A stretch of DNA of 13,531 nt, taken from NCBI GenBank assembly GCA_019237435.1, contig JAFAHB010000316.1:1-13531 (forward strand), in the 5' to 3' direction. Of the stretch, positions 7,199 through 13,118 are shown in pieces. Within the stretch, counting starts at the first letter, position 1; the number at the start of each line of letters is the position of its first letter. Both the position numbers and the translations under genes were made by a program. The DNA comes from Vulcanimicrobiota bacterium. Its GTDB lineage: Bacteria > Vulcanimicrobiota > Vulcanimicrobiia > Vulcanimicrobiales > Vulcanimicrobiaceae. The notes beneath the pieces were generated by a model. The model saw only the letters and a list, made by a program, of their open reading frames with translations. It did not search any database and was not told the DNA's origin.

Positions 7199-7989
7199 GC
7201 CCAGACGCTCGCCAGGGGCACACTCGGTACGACGCAGCCGGCCGTGCGCACCTCGTCTTCGAGACGGACCGGCAGCGTCGAGAGGTCGCCGAGGTCGGTG
7301 AGATCCAGGTGCGTGTCGCCGGCGTCGCGCAGCATCGCCCGCACCACTTCCCACGGCCAGCGCGCGAGTTCGAGCGAATCGTTGAGGATAACGTCGAAAC
7401 GCGTCAGCGCTCGTTCGAGACCCGCAGCTTCGAGAAGGCGATGAAGCGTCGCGCCGAGGTCCGGGTTGACGCCGCGGCATCTTAGACTTTCGCCGGCGAG
7501 CGCGTAGCAGCGGCTCCACAACGGCAAACGAACGACAAATCCCGCGCCTGCCTCCAACCACGGCTCTTGAAAGGCGGCGATGCCGCCGCTACGCAGCACC
7601 GTACTCAACGCCGCGACCAGTGCCGCGGGGTCGGGGATGAACTCGAGGATCATCCGGCCGACAATGGCATCGAAACTCCCCGCAATCTGAAACCTCTCCA
7701 ACTCGCAACAGACGAATCGCACGTTCGCATAGCCGTGCGCCGCGACACGTTGCTCGGCAAAGGCGATGGACTCGGCGCTTCGCTCCACAGCGACGACCTC
7801 GCCACCAGGGCCTACCAAACGGGCGGCAATTATTGCGACGTCCCCAAGCCCGGCGCCGACGTCGAGCACACGGTGCCCCGCGCGCACGCCGGCATCACGC
7901 AAGAAGCGCTCCGTAATCGGCGTAAAACGCAGGCTCTGCGCGAGCAGCCGCTCGCGTTCCGTCGCGCTGTAACCGAAAGCATAGGTCAC
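7186..7989 (-). CDS. Class I SAM-dependent methyltransferase (second of a tandem pair)
   Basis: A 267-residue Rossmann-fold methyltransferase. The SAM-binding motif I VLDVGAGLGD is at 41-50, the acidic motif II at VVAVER (65-70), and post-motif segments FDAIVGRMILEFIPDP and LRSGGIAAFQEP mark strands 4 and 5. The GTG start at 7989 is chosen for two reasons: it forms a GTGA overlap with the stop of the upstream gene, and it aligns the N-terminus (TYAFGYSATERERL) with the paralogue's TGYALGYADAEKQRL. A longer frame to 8031 is open but would not align. The two proteins are clear paralogues along most of their length (for example FLRDAG[VI]R.G.RVLDVGAGLGDV). The substrate is unknown; the family includes ubiquinone/menaquinone-type and small-molecule methyltransferases. 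Confidence 0.88.
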   Translation of the reverse strand: MTYAFGYSATERERLLAQSLRFTPITERFLRDAGVRAGHRVLDVGAGLGDVAIIAARLVGPGGEVVAVERSAESIAFAEQRVAAHGYANVRFVCCELERFQIAGSFDAIVGRMILEFIPDPAALVAALSTVLRSGGIAAFQEPWLEAGAGFVVRLPLWSRCYALAGESLRCRGVNPDLGATLHRLLEAAGLERALTRFDVILNDSLELARWPWEVVRAMLRDAGDTHLDLTDLGDLSTLPVRLEDEVRTAGCVVPSVPLASVWARKP

Positions 7990-8798
7990 GGCACTTGAGT
8001 CCAGGCGCCGATGAGGACAGGGCCCGCGCACGACGACTTCGCTGCCTTCATCTCATCCGAGAGCCGCCGCGGCAACGATTCGAGCTCGCCAAGCTGTGCG
8101 CGCTCGTCACGGTCACCGGTACCACGCATCACCGACATGAGAAGTTCATAAGCGTACCAGGCCATTTGATCCGAGCCATCGATCGGAGCGTCGCAACGTA
8201 ACTGCGGTGCGGGCAGGCCCGCCGCTTGAAACAGGGCGTAAAGCTTTCCACCTATCTCGGTGTCGGCTCGGGCCCGTGCGAACGCGTCGCGCAACCGTAC
8301 GCCGCAGGCGTGTTGCAACGGCAAATGGGCATTGATGGCTTGAGTCGCTTCGCGCAGCGGCTCCTGAAAGGCAATGACGCCACCCGGCCGCAGAAGGGCG
8401 GCAAGCTTTCGAATAACGGCAACCGGCTCCGGCGGGAAGACCAGGATGAACCGCCCGACGACGCCATCAAACCGCTCATCACTCTCGAACGCGCCGATGT
8501 CGCCATGTATGAATGTAACGTTGCGCACGCCGATCGTCGCCGCGCGCGCTCGCGCGGTCTCGATGGAAGCGGCGTCTCGCTCGAGGCCGAGCACGGCGCC
8601 GCGATCGGTCACCGGGCGCGCGAGGACCAACGAGACATCGCCTAATCCAGCGCCGACATCGAGCACTCGATCGCCCTCGCGAATTCCGGCGTCGCGCAAA
8701 AACGCCTCGAGAATGGGTTCGAAGCGAACGGCTTGACGCACGAGCCTCTGCTTTTCAGCGTCGGCGTACCCTAGCGCATAACCGGTGGATGAAGCCAC
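7986..8798 (-). CDS. Class I SAM-dependent methyltransferase (first of a tandem pair)
   Basis: A 270-residue paralogue of the following gene. Motif I VLDVGAGLGD lies at 45-54, the acidic loop GLERD at 71-75, the motif III-like FDGVVGRFILVFPP at about 110-123, and LRPGGVIAFQEP just after. The C-terminal third is probably the substrate-binding cap. The start is a GTG at 8798 with AGAGG about 8 bases upstream. It follows the anti-sigma stop by 61 bases on the same strand, without an obvious terminator, and is coupled to the second methyltransferase by a 4-base overlap. It may therefore belong to the sigma/anti-sigma operon. The substrate cannot be told from sequence. Confidence 0.88.
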   Translation of the reverse strand: MASSTGYALGYADAEKQRLVRQAVRFEPILEAFLRDAGIREGDRVLDVGAGLGDVSLVLARPVTDRGAVLGLERDAASIETARARAATIGVRNVTFIHGDIGAFESDERFDGVVGRFILVFPPEPVAVIRKLAALLRPGGVIAFQEPLREATQAINAHLPLQHACGVRLRDAFARARADTEIGGKLYALFQAAGLPAPQLRCDAPIDGSDQMAWYAYELLMSVMRGTGDRDERAQLGELESLPRRLSDEMKAAKSSCAGPVLIGAWTQVP

Positions 8799-8859
8799 GG
8801 TGAATCCTCTCGTCGTCGCGCTCAGGCGTTTGACGCAATCGATAGAGGCACCTCGAACG

Positions 8860-9090
8860 TTAGCCTCGCTTCCACTCTCGGAAAGCGTGTAACAACGTCT
8901 GCTTTGCGGCGTCGCTTATCGATTCGGCTGGGATCGCTCCGAGAGCTCCGAGCGTCGCTCGCATCTGATCAACATAGATTACACAGTACGGGCACTCGCT
9001 CAAGTGCGCGTTGAACCTTTCGCGGTCGTGATGCGGCAGCGTGCCTTCTAGGTAATCCGTGATAAGCTCGACCAGCTCGATGCAATCCAT
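8860..9090 (-). CDS. Soluble zinc-finger anti-sigma factor
   Basis: A 76-residue protein with the anti-sigma zinc-finger motif H29-x3-C33-x2-C36 (HLSECPYC) and an upstream Cys3 that can complete the site. The opening ELITDYLEGTLP..DRERFNAHL is the usual zf-HC2 helix pair. There is no transmembrane segment, so it should be cytoplasmic, like the redox-responsive ZAS proteins RsrA and ChrR rather than a membrane-bound anti-sigma factor. It begins 5 bases after the sigma factor's stop; its AAGGAG ribosome site lies inside the last sigma codons, implying translational coupling. Predicted role: binds and silences the adjacent sigma factor until a cytoplasmic signal, possibly thiol oxidation, releases it. 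Confidence 0.9.
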   Translation of the reverse strand: MDCIELVELITDYLEGTLPHHDRERFNAHLSECPYCVIYVDQMRATLGALGAIPAESISDAAKQTLLHAFREWKRG

Positions 9091-9095
9091 TAATG

Positions 9096-9758
9096 TCAGC
9101 TCCTTGCCGCTTCTTCGGTATCCGCGAGATAGCGCTCAAGGCGACCGCGCACTTTCGATCGTGCGCGATGAAGGAGCACCCGCATATTGGTCTCGCTAAC
9201 TCCCAATGCGTTACAAATCGATTCGGCGTCCTGACCGGCGATGTCGCGCAGGGTGATTACGGTCCGCTGCGCGGGCGGTAGGTCGTCGACAATACGCCTG
9301 AGCTGCGCCATCGTCTCCGAGCGCAGCAGGCGCGCTTCGGGATCGTCGCCCCCGGCAACCGGCGGCTGCGCCCAGTGCCCCGGCCACTTTGCCGTCGCGT
9401 CAAGAAAGCGATCGGGGGCCACCGCCGCCTCCCTTCCCGACGTCTCCAGCGATACTAAGGAAGAAAACGGCGTCGAGCGCCCTTCCCGCGTGGCGCGTGT
9501 CTTCGCGCGGTTGATGACGATCGCGAAGATCCAGCTCTTCAACGAGCTGCGCCCTTCGAACGCAGCCAGCCCGTTGAGCACGCCCAGCCAAGACTCCTGA
9601 ACGACGTCCTCAGCCGTCGCCTCGTCGCGCACGAACCCACGCGCGACGCGGATCATCGCGTGATGATAGCGATCGACCAGCACCACGAAGGCGGACTCGT
9701 CGCCGTCGTGCAGCCTCGCGATGAGGCTGCCCTCGTCGATTTCGCGATTTACGACCAT
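9096..9758 (-). CDS. ECF-type RNA polymerase sigma factor
   Basis: A 220-residue sigma-70 family ECF protein. Region 2 (about 20-90) shows AFVVLVDRYHHAMIRVAR, then AEDVVQESWLGVLNGL and FEGRSSLKSWIFAIVINRAKTRATR. Region 4 (about 148-205) shows LPPAQRTVITLRDIAGQDAESICNALGVSETNMRVLLHRARSKVR with its helix-turn-helix. Between them is a linker of about 50 residues containing KWPGHWAQPP (124-133), a Trp-rich element I associate with one subset of ECF factors. The start at 9758 is chosen because homology begins just after it; the frame stays open to 9818, but those 20 residues are the antisense of the divergent small gene. No strong ribosome site is visible. It is paired with the zinc anti-sigma factor and divergent from the DM13 locus. 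Confidence 0.92.
   Translation of the reverse strand: MVVNREIDEGSLIARLHDGDESAFVVLVDRYHHAMIRVARGFVRDEATAEDVVQESWLGVLNGLAAFEGRSSLKSWIFAIVINRAKTRATREGRSTPFSSLVSLETSGREAAVAPDRFLDATAKWPGHWAQPPVAGGDDPEARLLRSETMAQLRRIVDDLPPAQRTVITLRDIAGQDAESICNALGVSETNMRVLLHRARSKVRGRLERYLADTEEAARS
9100..9105 (-). promoter_or_regulatory. Ribosome binding site of the anti-sigma gene, inside the sigma gene end
   Basis: AAGGAG on the minus strand lies in the last sigma codons, immediately before the sigma stop at 9098-9096 and nine bases before the anti-sigma ATG. It couples translation of the pair. Confidence 0.7.
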
Positions 9759-9778
9759 TGTGTAACGTTCGCGCCTAT

Positions 9779-9784
9779 AGGAGG
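9779..9784 (+). promoter_or_regulatory. Ribosome binding site of the small anchor gene
   Basis: AGGAGG lies ten bases before the ATG at 9795. It is the main evidence that the 56-codon frame is translated, and that the upstream part of the longer frame (from 9660, antisense to the sigma gene) is not. Confidence 0.7.
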
Positions 9785-9794
9785 ACTTATCCCT

Positions 9795-9965
9795 ATGTTT
9801 ATTTGGTTTCGCAAACATCCACTCGCGGCCCTACTCGTTGCCGTTTTACTGTTCGCGGGCTGGTTCGCGTTCCGTCCAGAGCTGCTTTTCGTTAATAAGA
9901 CCGTTAACGAGCCGTTCCCAACGTCGGCGCCGGCTGTAACGAATCCGGCTCCGAAGAGACACTGA
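9795..9965 (+). CDS. Small single-TM protein resembling the anchor half of a DM13 protein
   Basis: A 56-residue peptide with a basic N-terminus (FRKHP), one TM helix (about 10-26) and a short extracytoplasmic tail beginning RPELLFVNKTVNEPFP (27-42), then Ala/Pro/Thr-rich residues. From memory, many single-chain DM13 proteins carry an N-terminal helix followed by a very similar 'ELLFVNKTVNE.FP' segment before the domain. Here the DM13 domain is a separate gene 47 bases downstream, so this looks like a split protein whose two halves are co-transcribed. It starts only 36 bases from the divergent sigma start, so its promoter would have to lie within the sigma coding region. Confidence 0.65.
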   Translation: MFIWFRKHPLAALLVAVLLFAGWFAFRPELLFVNKTVNEPFPTSAPAVTNPAPKRH

Positions 9966-10012
9966 CTACATTCTTCACGATTTTTTCGTATTACAGAAAG
10001 GACATCGCCATC

Positions 10013-10426
10013 ATGAACTTCACCAAACTCGCCGCCTCAAGCGCCATGGCTCTCGGACTTGCGCTGCCGGCGATCGCATCGGCTGCTCCAACGGCGCTCG
10101 AATCCGGCAACTTGGTTGCAGGCGCGCACGATACGGCCGGAACGGTCACAATCTACAGGCTCGATAACGGAGACCGTGTTCTTCGGCTCACCAACTTCCA
10201 CACGTCGAATGGTCCCGACGTGCACATCTACCTCACGTCTGCAGAAAAGGTCAAAGCGAACGGCGACGTTACCGGCGGCAAGTACCTCGATCTCGGTTCG
10301 CTCAAGGGAAACATCGGCGATCAAAACTACACGATCCCCAGCGGCGTGGCGCTCGCCGACTACCACTCGGTTTCCGTCTGGTGTGCGCGCTTCCACGTCA
10401 ACTTCGGAGCCGCTCAACTCAACTAG
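10013..10426 (+). CDS. Secreted DM13-domain protein
   Basis: A 137-residue protein with a Sec signal peptide (cleavage near ASA-AP, 22-26) followed by one DM13 domain. The hallmarks are complete: SGNLVAGAHDTAGTVTIYRL (31-50), RVLRLTNFHTSNGPDVHIYL (55-74), YLDLGSLKGNIGDQNYTIP (91-109) and the C-terminal SVSVWCARFHVNFGAAQL (119-136) with the near-invariant Cys124. The domain is related to DOMON domains and has been proposed to take part in redox or electron-transfer reactions through that Cys; its biochemical role is not established. An AAAGGA ribosome site lies at 9997-10002. It probably forms an operon with the anchor peptide, opposite the sigma/anti-sigma pair, and is a plausible sigma target. 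Confidence 0.9.
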   Translation: MNFTKLAASSAMALGLALPAIASAAPTALESGNLVAGAHDTAGTVTIYRLDNGDRVLRLTNFHTSNGPDVHIYLTSAEKVKANGDVTGGKYLDLGSLKGNIGDQNYTIPSGVALADYHSVSVWCARFHVNFGAAQLN

Positions 10427-10445
10427 TCGCGCACCCACACGCAGA

Positions 10446-10468
10446 GGGGCTGGGATCGAATCCCCCCC
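10446..10468 (+). terminator. GC-rich hairpin after the DM13 gene
   Basis: GGGG-ct-GGGAT-cga-ATCCC-CCCC forms a nine-pair stem with a 2-base bulge, starting 20 bases after the DM13 stop. The sequence after it (TGCTTATCC) is not a T-run, so it could slow or end transcription only weakly. Confidence 0.4.
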
Positions 10469-10482
10469 TGCTTATCCAAACT

Positions 10483-10498
10483 GTACGGTCAACCGTAC
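10483..10498. promoter_or_regulatory. Perfect inverted repeat, probable operator
   Basis: GTACGGT-CA-ACCGTAC is a perfect 7+2+7 inverted repeat located 72 bases before the XRE gene start, and it continues into CCGTACGG (10493-10500). Symmetric sites of this size and spacing are typical of dimeric repressors such as the TetR and XRE families. The simplest reading is an autoregulatory operator of the downstream XRE gene. No TetR gene is in the window. I could not define a matching -35/-10 pair. Confidence 0.5.
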
Positions 10499-10569
10499 GG
10501 ATAGTCCGTGGAACCGGGGGACGCTCGCGGCTACCATGAGGGTGAGCCGCGATCGGCTTGGAGGTTTCG

Positions 10570-10890
10570 ATGATTAATGCCGTTCAACTGAAAACCTGCG
10601 ACGGGATCCGATCGCTCCTGAAAGGATTGCGCGGTCGGCTCGATCCATCCACTCCTGCCCTGGGCGAGCACCAACGCTTGAGCACGCGGCGCGGCAAGGC
10701 GGTCTCGCAAGAGGAACTAGCGGAAGCCGTAGGGGTGAGCCGCGGCTGGTATGCCATGCTCGAGCGTGGAGAAGCCATTCAACCGTCTATTGCGATGCTA
10801 GGCCGGCTCGCTCGGGCGCTCAACGCGACCCGCGACGAGCGGCTTGCGCTCTTTCAACTTGCTATTCCTGAACTGCAAGAGTTATTTTAG
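10570..10890 (+). CDS. Short XRE-family (MmyB-like) transcriptional regulator
   Basis: A 106-residue protein made essentially of one Cro/C1-type helix-turn-helix: RRGKAVSQEELAEAVGVSRGWYAMLERGEAIQPSIAMLGRLARALNATRDERLALFQLA (40-98). The opening and the WYAMLERG recognition segment resemble the N-terminal domain of MmyB-like regulators, whose usual C-terminal ligand-binding domain is missing. The ATG at 10570 follows a GGAGG at 10560-10564. It lies directly upstream of, and its end overlaps, the open frame of a truncated cytochrome b, so it may itself be the left part of a rearranged locus. It probably regulates itself or neighbours through the inverted repeat at 10483. Confidence 0.8.
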   Translation: MINAVQLKTCDGIRSLLKGLRGRLDPSTPALGEHQRLSTRRGKAVSQEELAEAVGVSRGWYAMLERGEAIQPSIAMLGRLARALNATRDERLALFQLAIPELQELF

Positions 10891-11296
10891 CAATCGTCAT
10901 ACGCCCAGGCTGCTGAATGCCAAGTCGAGCGTCTGTTCCTCGGTAAGCCGCGCGCACCTAAAGCTTCGCAAGGCGCCGCCGGAGTATGGGCTTTACAACC
11001 CTCTACAGAAAGCATCGTACACCGCGGTGCTCTTCGTGCTTGCGCCCTTCGTCGTGCTCACCGGCGTCGCGCTTTCGCCGGGCGTCGATGCAATCGCTCA
11101 TCCGATCACGTGGATCCTCGGCGGGCGTCAATTCGCACGGCTTTGGCACTTTAGCGGGATGATATTACTGATCGGTTTCTTCCTCATTCATGTTTTCCAG
11201 GTCGCGACACAGGGCGTTGTCAACCAGCTCCGATCGATGATCACCGGTTGGTACTGTCCCGAAGAGTACCAGACCATACCGGCAAAGCTCGAATGA
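10844..11296 (+). pseudogene. Cytochrome b561-type membrane subunit, N-terminal half missing
   Basis: The recognisable part begins near 10955 (HLKLR..) and continues YNPLQKASYTAVLFVLAPFVVLTGVALSPGVD, then GGRQFARLWHFSGMILLIGFFLIHVF and RSMITGW. These are the last two TM helices of the di-heme cytochrome b family that accompanies molybdopterin oxidoreductases, with two candidate heme ligands, the His of LWHF and the His of LIHVF. The normal protein has two further N-terminal helices with the partner histidines; those are absent and the XRE gene sits there. The open frame reaches back to a TTG at 10844 inside the XRE gene, with no ribosome site and unrelated residues. Its stop overlaps the next gene as ATGA. 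I call it a truncated, probably non-functional gene. Confidence 0.7.
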
Positions 11297-12034
11297 AGCG
11301 GCGCCTTTTTATCGCAGGCACGATTTCGTCGGCCCTCGCAGGGTGCGCCCCGATCGGCACTGCGTTGAACGGCAACACCGGCGTTCATCGCCTGCTAGGA
11401 ATCGTGCAACCGCTGAACCACGCGCTCATCAGCAGGCGAGGCTTAGCCCAAACCTATCCGGAGTCGGCAATTTCGGCTGATTTCCCGGTGGAGAGCTTGC
11501 CGACGCCGTCAGGCGCCGAGTACGCCGGTTTTCTTAGCACGCACTTTCGGTTCGTACCGCCTTATCGTGGTTGGAGCTATCGAGGAGCCGCAATCGTTTT
11601 CACTGGCGCGCCTGCAGACGATGCCGCAGACAAGTGAGGTTACGAGGCACGATTGCGTCGACGGTTGGAGCGCGATTGCAAAATGGAGCGGCGTGCGGCT
11701 TTCGAGCGTCCTCGATATCGTGCGACCGCGAGCCGATGCGCGCTACGTCGTCTTTCACTGCATGGATAGCGACGAGCGAAGCGTGCAATATTACGAGAGC
11801 CTCGATTTCGGCCAGGCGCGCCATCCGCAAGTAATCCTAGCGCTGCGCATGAACGGAGCAGCGATGCCCATCGAACACGGTGCTCCCGTTCGGTTACGCG
11901 TCCCCACGCAACTCGGCTATAAGAGCGCGAAATGGATTCGCCGCATCCAGGTCGTCGGAGCTTTCGCCAGTCTGTACGGGGGCAGCGGCGGCTATTGGGA
12001 GGATCAAGGATACGAATGGTACGCCGGCATTTAG
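11293..12034 (+). pseudogene. Sulfite oxidase-fold molybdopterin oxidoreductase with a one-base frameshift
   Basis: The gene starts at ATG 11293 (overlapping the cytochrome stop) with a lipoprotein/twin-basic leader MKRRLFIAGTISSALAGC. It reads LNHALISRRGLAQTYPES..FP..EYAGFLSTHFRF in one frame to about 11553. The homologous continuation YRLIVVGAIEEPQSFSLARL is in the next frame (from about 11555) and runs to 12034. It includes the molybdenum-ligand Cys of RHDCVDGWSAIAKW (codon 11654-11656), YYESLDF, HPQVILALRMNG, HGAPVRLRVPTQLGYKSAKWI and GGYWEDQGYEWYAGI. The span is 742 bases, one more than 247 codons, so a single extra base in about 11545-11556 explains it. All key motifs are intact, so this is either a very recent mutation or a sequencing/assembly error. 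In the original frame translation ends at 11637. Confidence 0.8.
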
Positions 12035-12097
12035 CTGCCGCTGCGTTATGTTGCGCGGTGTGGCAGGATTCTTCCGTAAGGGTTGAAGTGTTGAATC

Positions 12098-12673
12098 GTG
12101 CAGGCCTGGGAGCAACTCACGGCGCTCGCCGCCGTTGGACAGCTGATCGTCATAGCGATCGGTGCAGTTTTTGCATACAAACAGATAAGGCGCTTGCGCC
12201 AACAGCAAGAAGCTGACCTCATTCAGCGCATCTTTATGACGCTCAACTCACAGGAGTTCGCCGCTGCGCTTAGCTTCGTTTATAACGACCTCGCAGCGCT
12301 CCTAGCCGACAAAGCCTACGTGCGCGAAATAGCTGAAGGGAAGGCTACGGCAGCCTCTCATCGCGAGTTCGTAGTCATGCACTTCTTTAATGGATTGGGC
12401 TTGTTAGTTCATGCAAGGATGGTTGCCGAATATCCAACGGTCCTAATCGTCGCCTCGCCGTGCATGCGGGCGTGGGAACGTGTCGCCCCGGTTGTCGAGC
12501 TGCTGCGACGGCGCTATCCCCACGCCTATACGCCGTTTGAGTCGCTGGTGGCGCGGTCGCGGGCGGTTGACTTGGCAAAGATCAACGATCGCTTTCGGTC
12601 CGAGACGCCGCATCTGCGAAAACAATGGGAAACGACGGCGCATGACCTGGTTGAAAACCGTATCGAGCTCTAG
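12098..12673 (+). CDS. DUF4760-like single-TM protein
   Basis: A 191-residue protein: one N-terminal TM helix (about 8-26, LTALAAVGQLIVIAIGAVFAY), a basic/Gln-rich coil (KQIRRLRQQQEADLIQ), then a helical cytoplasmic domain with FVVMHFFNGLGLLVHARMV (90-108) and a Trp-containing helix (MRAWERVAPVVELLRRRYP). This architecture matches DUF4760 and similar bacterial membrane proteins of unknown function. The GTG start at 12098 gives a sensible membrane helix, but the only nearby purine-rich stretch (AAGGG at 12078-12082) is 15 bases away, so the start is uncertain. It lies 63 bases after the molybdopterin gene and converges with the next gene, stops 14 bases apart. No function is assigned. Confidence 0.65.
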   Translation: MQAWEQLTALAAVGQLIVIAIGAVFAYKQIRRLRQQQEADLIQRIFMTLNSQEFAAALSFVYNDLAALLADKAYVREIAEGKATAASHREFVVMHFFNGLGLLVHARMVAEYPTVLIVASPCMRAWERVAPVVELLRRRYPHAYTPFESLVARSRAVDLAKINDRFRSETPHLRKQWETTAHDLVENRIEL

Positions 12674-12687
12674 GTCTTCTACGTTCG

Positions 12688-13104
12688 TTAATGCCGGCCG
12701 CTGCCCGGCGTTCCTTGCTGCGCCGCAAAGGTGTAAATAGCGCCGCGGATCGTCGCACTGCCGCTCATCTTTTCGCCGGTTAGCGTTCCGCGAAACGTGA
12801 CCTGCTTTATATGTAGCGTGACTTGCGATTCGCTCAAACCTCCCGACACTGCGATGTTGTGGGCGTTGGCTAAGGGGCTGCCCGGGCGAACCGAGATATC
12901 GGTGTAGGTTCCACTGATGATGCCATTGTTAAAGTTCAAGTGCATCTGGCCAAGGTACGGCGTCTGGCTCGAATGTAACGGATGGAACCCAATTACGTAA
13001 GGAACGTTCTTAGCGGTGCCGTTAACGGTAACCGCGCCAGCCGCGTACGGAAAACTAACTAGTAGCGCAATCGCCGCTGCTACGATGAAAAGCGATCGAA
13101 TCAT
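12688..13104 (-). CDS. Small secreted protein of unknown function
   Basis: A 138-residue protein with a Sec signal peptide (MIRSLFIVAAAIALLVSFPYAAGA, cleavage near residue 24). The mature part looks beta-rich, with alternating Gly/Thr/Ser strands (HLNFNNGIISGTYTDISV, VSGGLSESQVTLHI, VTFRGTLTGEKMSGSATI). I recognise no family. The start is strongly supported by AAGGAG at 13113-13118. It follows the FAD oxidoreductase by 12 bases on the same strand, so the two are probably co-transcribed. Confidence 0.75.
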   Translation of the reverse strand: MIRSLFIVAAAIALLVSFPYAAGAVTVNGTAKNVPYVIGFHPLHSSQTPYLGQMHLNFNNGIISGTYTDISVRPGSPLANAHNIAVSGGLSESQVTLHIKQVTFRGTLTGEKMSGSATIRGAIYTFAAQQGTPGSGRH

Positions 13105-13112
13105 GGTTCGTT

Positions 13113-13118
13113 CTCCTT
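13113..13118 (-). promoter_or_regulatory. Ribosome binding site overlapping the upstream stop codon
   Basis: AAGGAG on the minus strand shares bases with the TAA stop (13119-13117) of the oxidoreductase and lies 8 bases before the ATG at 13104, suggesting coupled translation. Confidence 0.7.

Noticed and set aside
7244..8736. Plus-strand frames of up to 143 codons across the methyltransferase pair
   Set aside because: Arg/Pro/Ser-rich antisense shadows of the paired paralogues in GC-rich DNA; no ribosome sites or domains.
8844..8854. GAGG-CA-CCTC palindrome between the anti-sigma gene and the first methyltransferase as a terminator
   Set aside because: Four-pair stem with a 2-base loop is too short and has no T-run; the genes may still be co-transcribed.
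12691..12712. GC-rich stem GCCGG..CCGGC between convergent genes as a shared terminator
   Set aside because: It lies inside the coding end of the minus-strand gene, has only five pairs and no T-run on either side.
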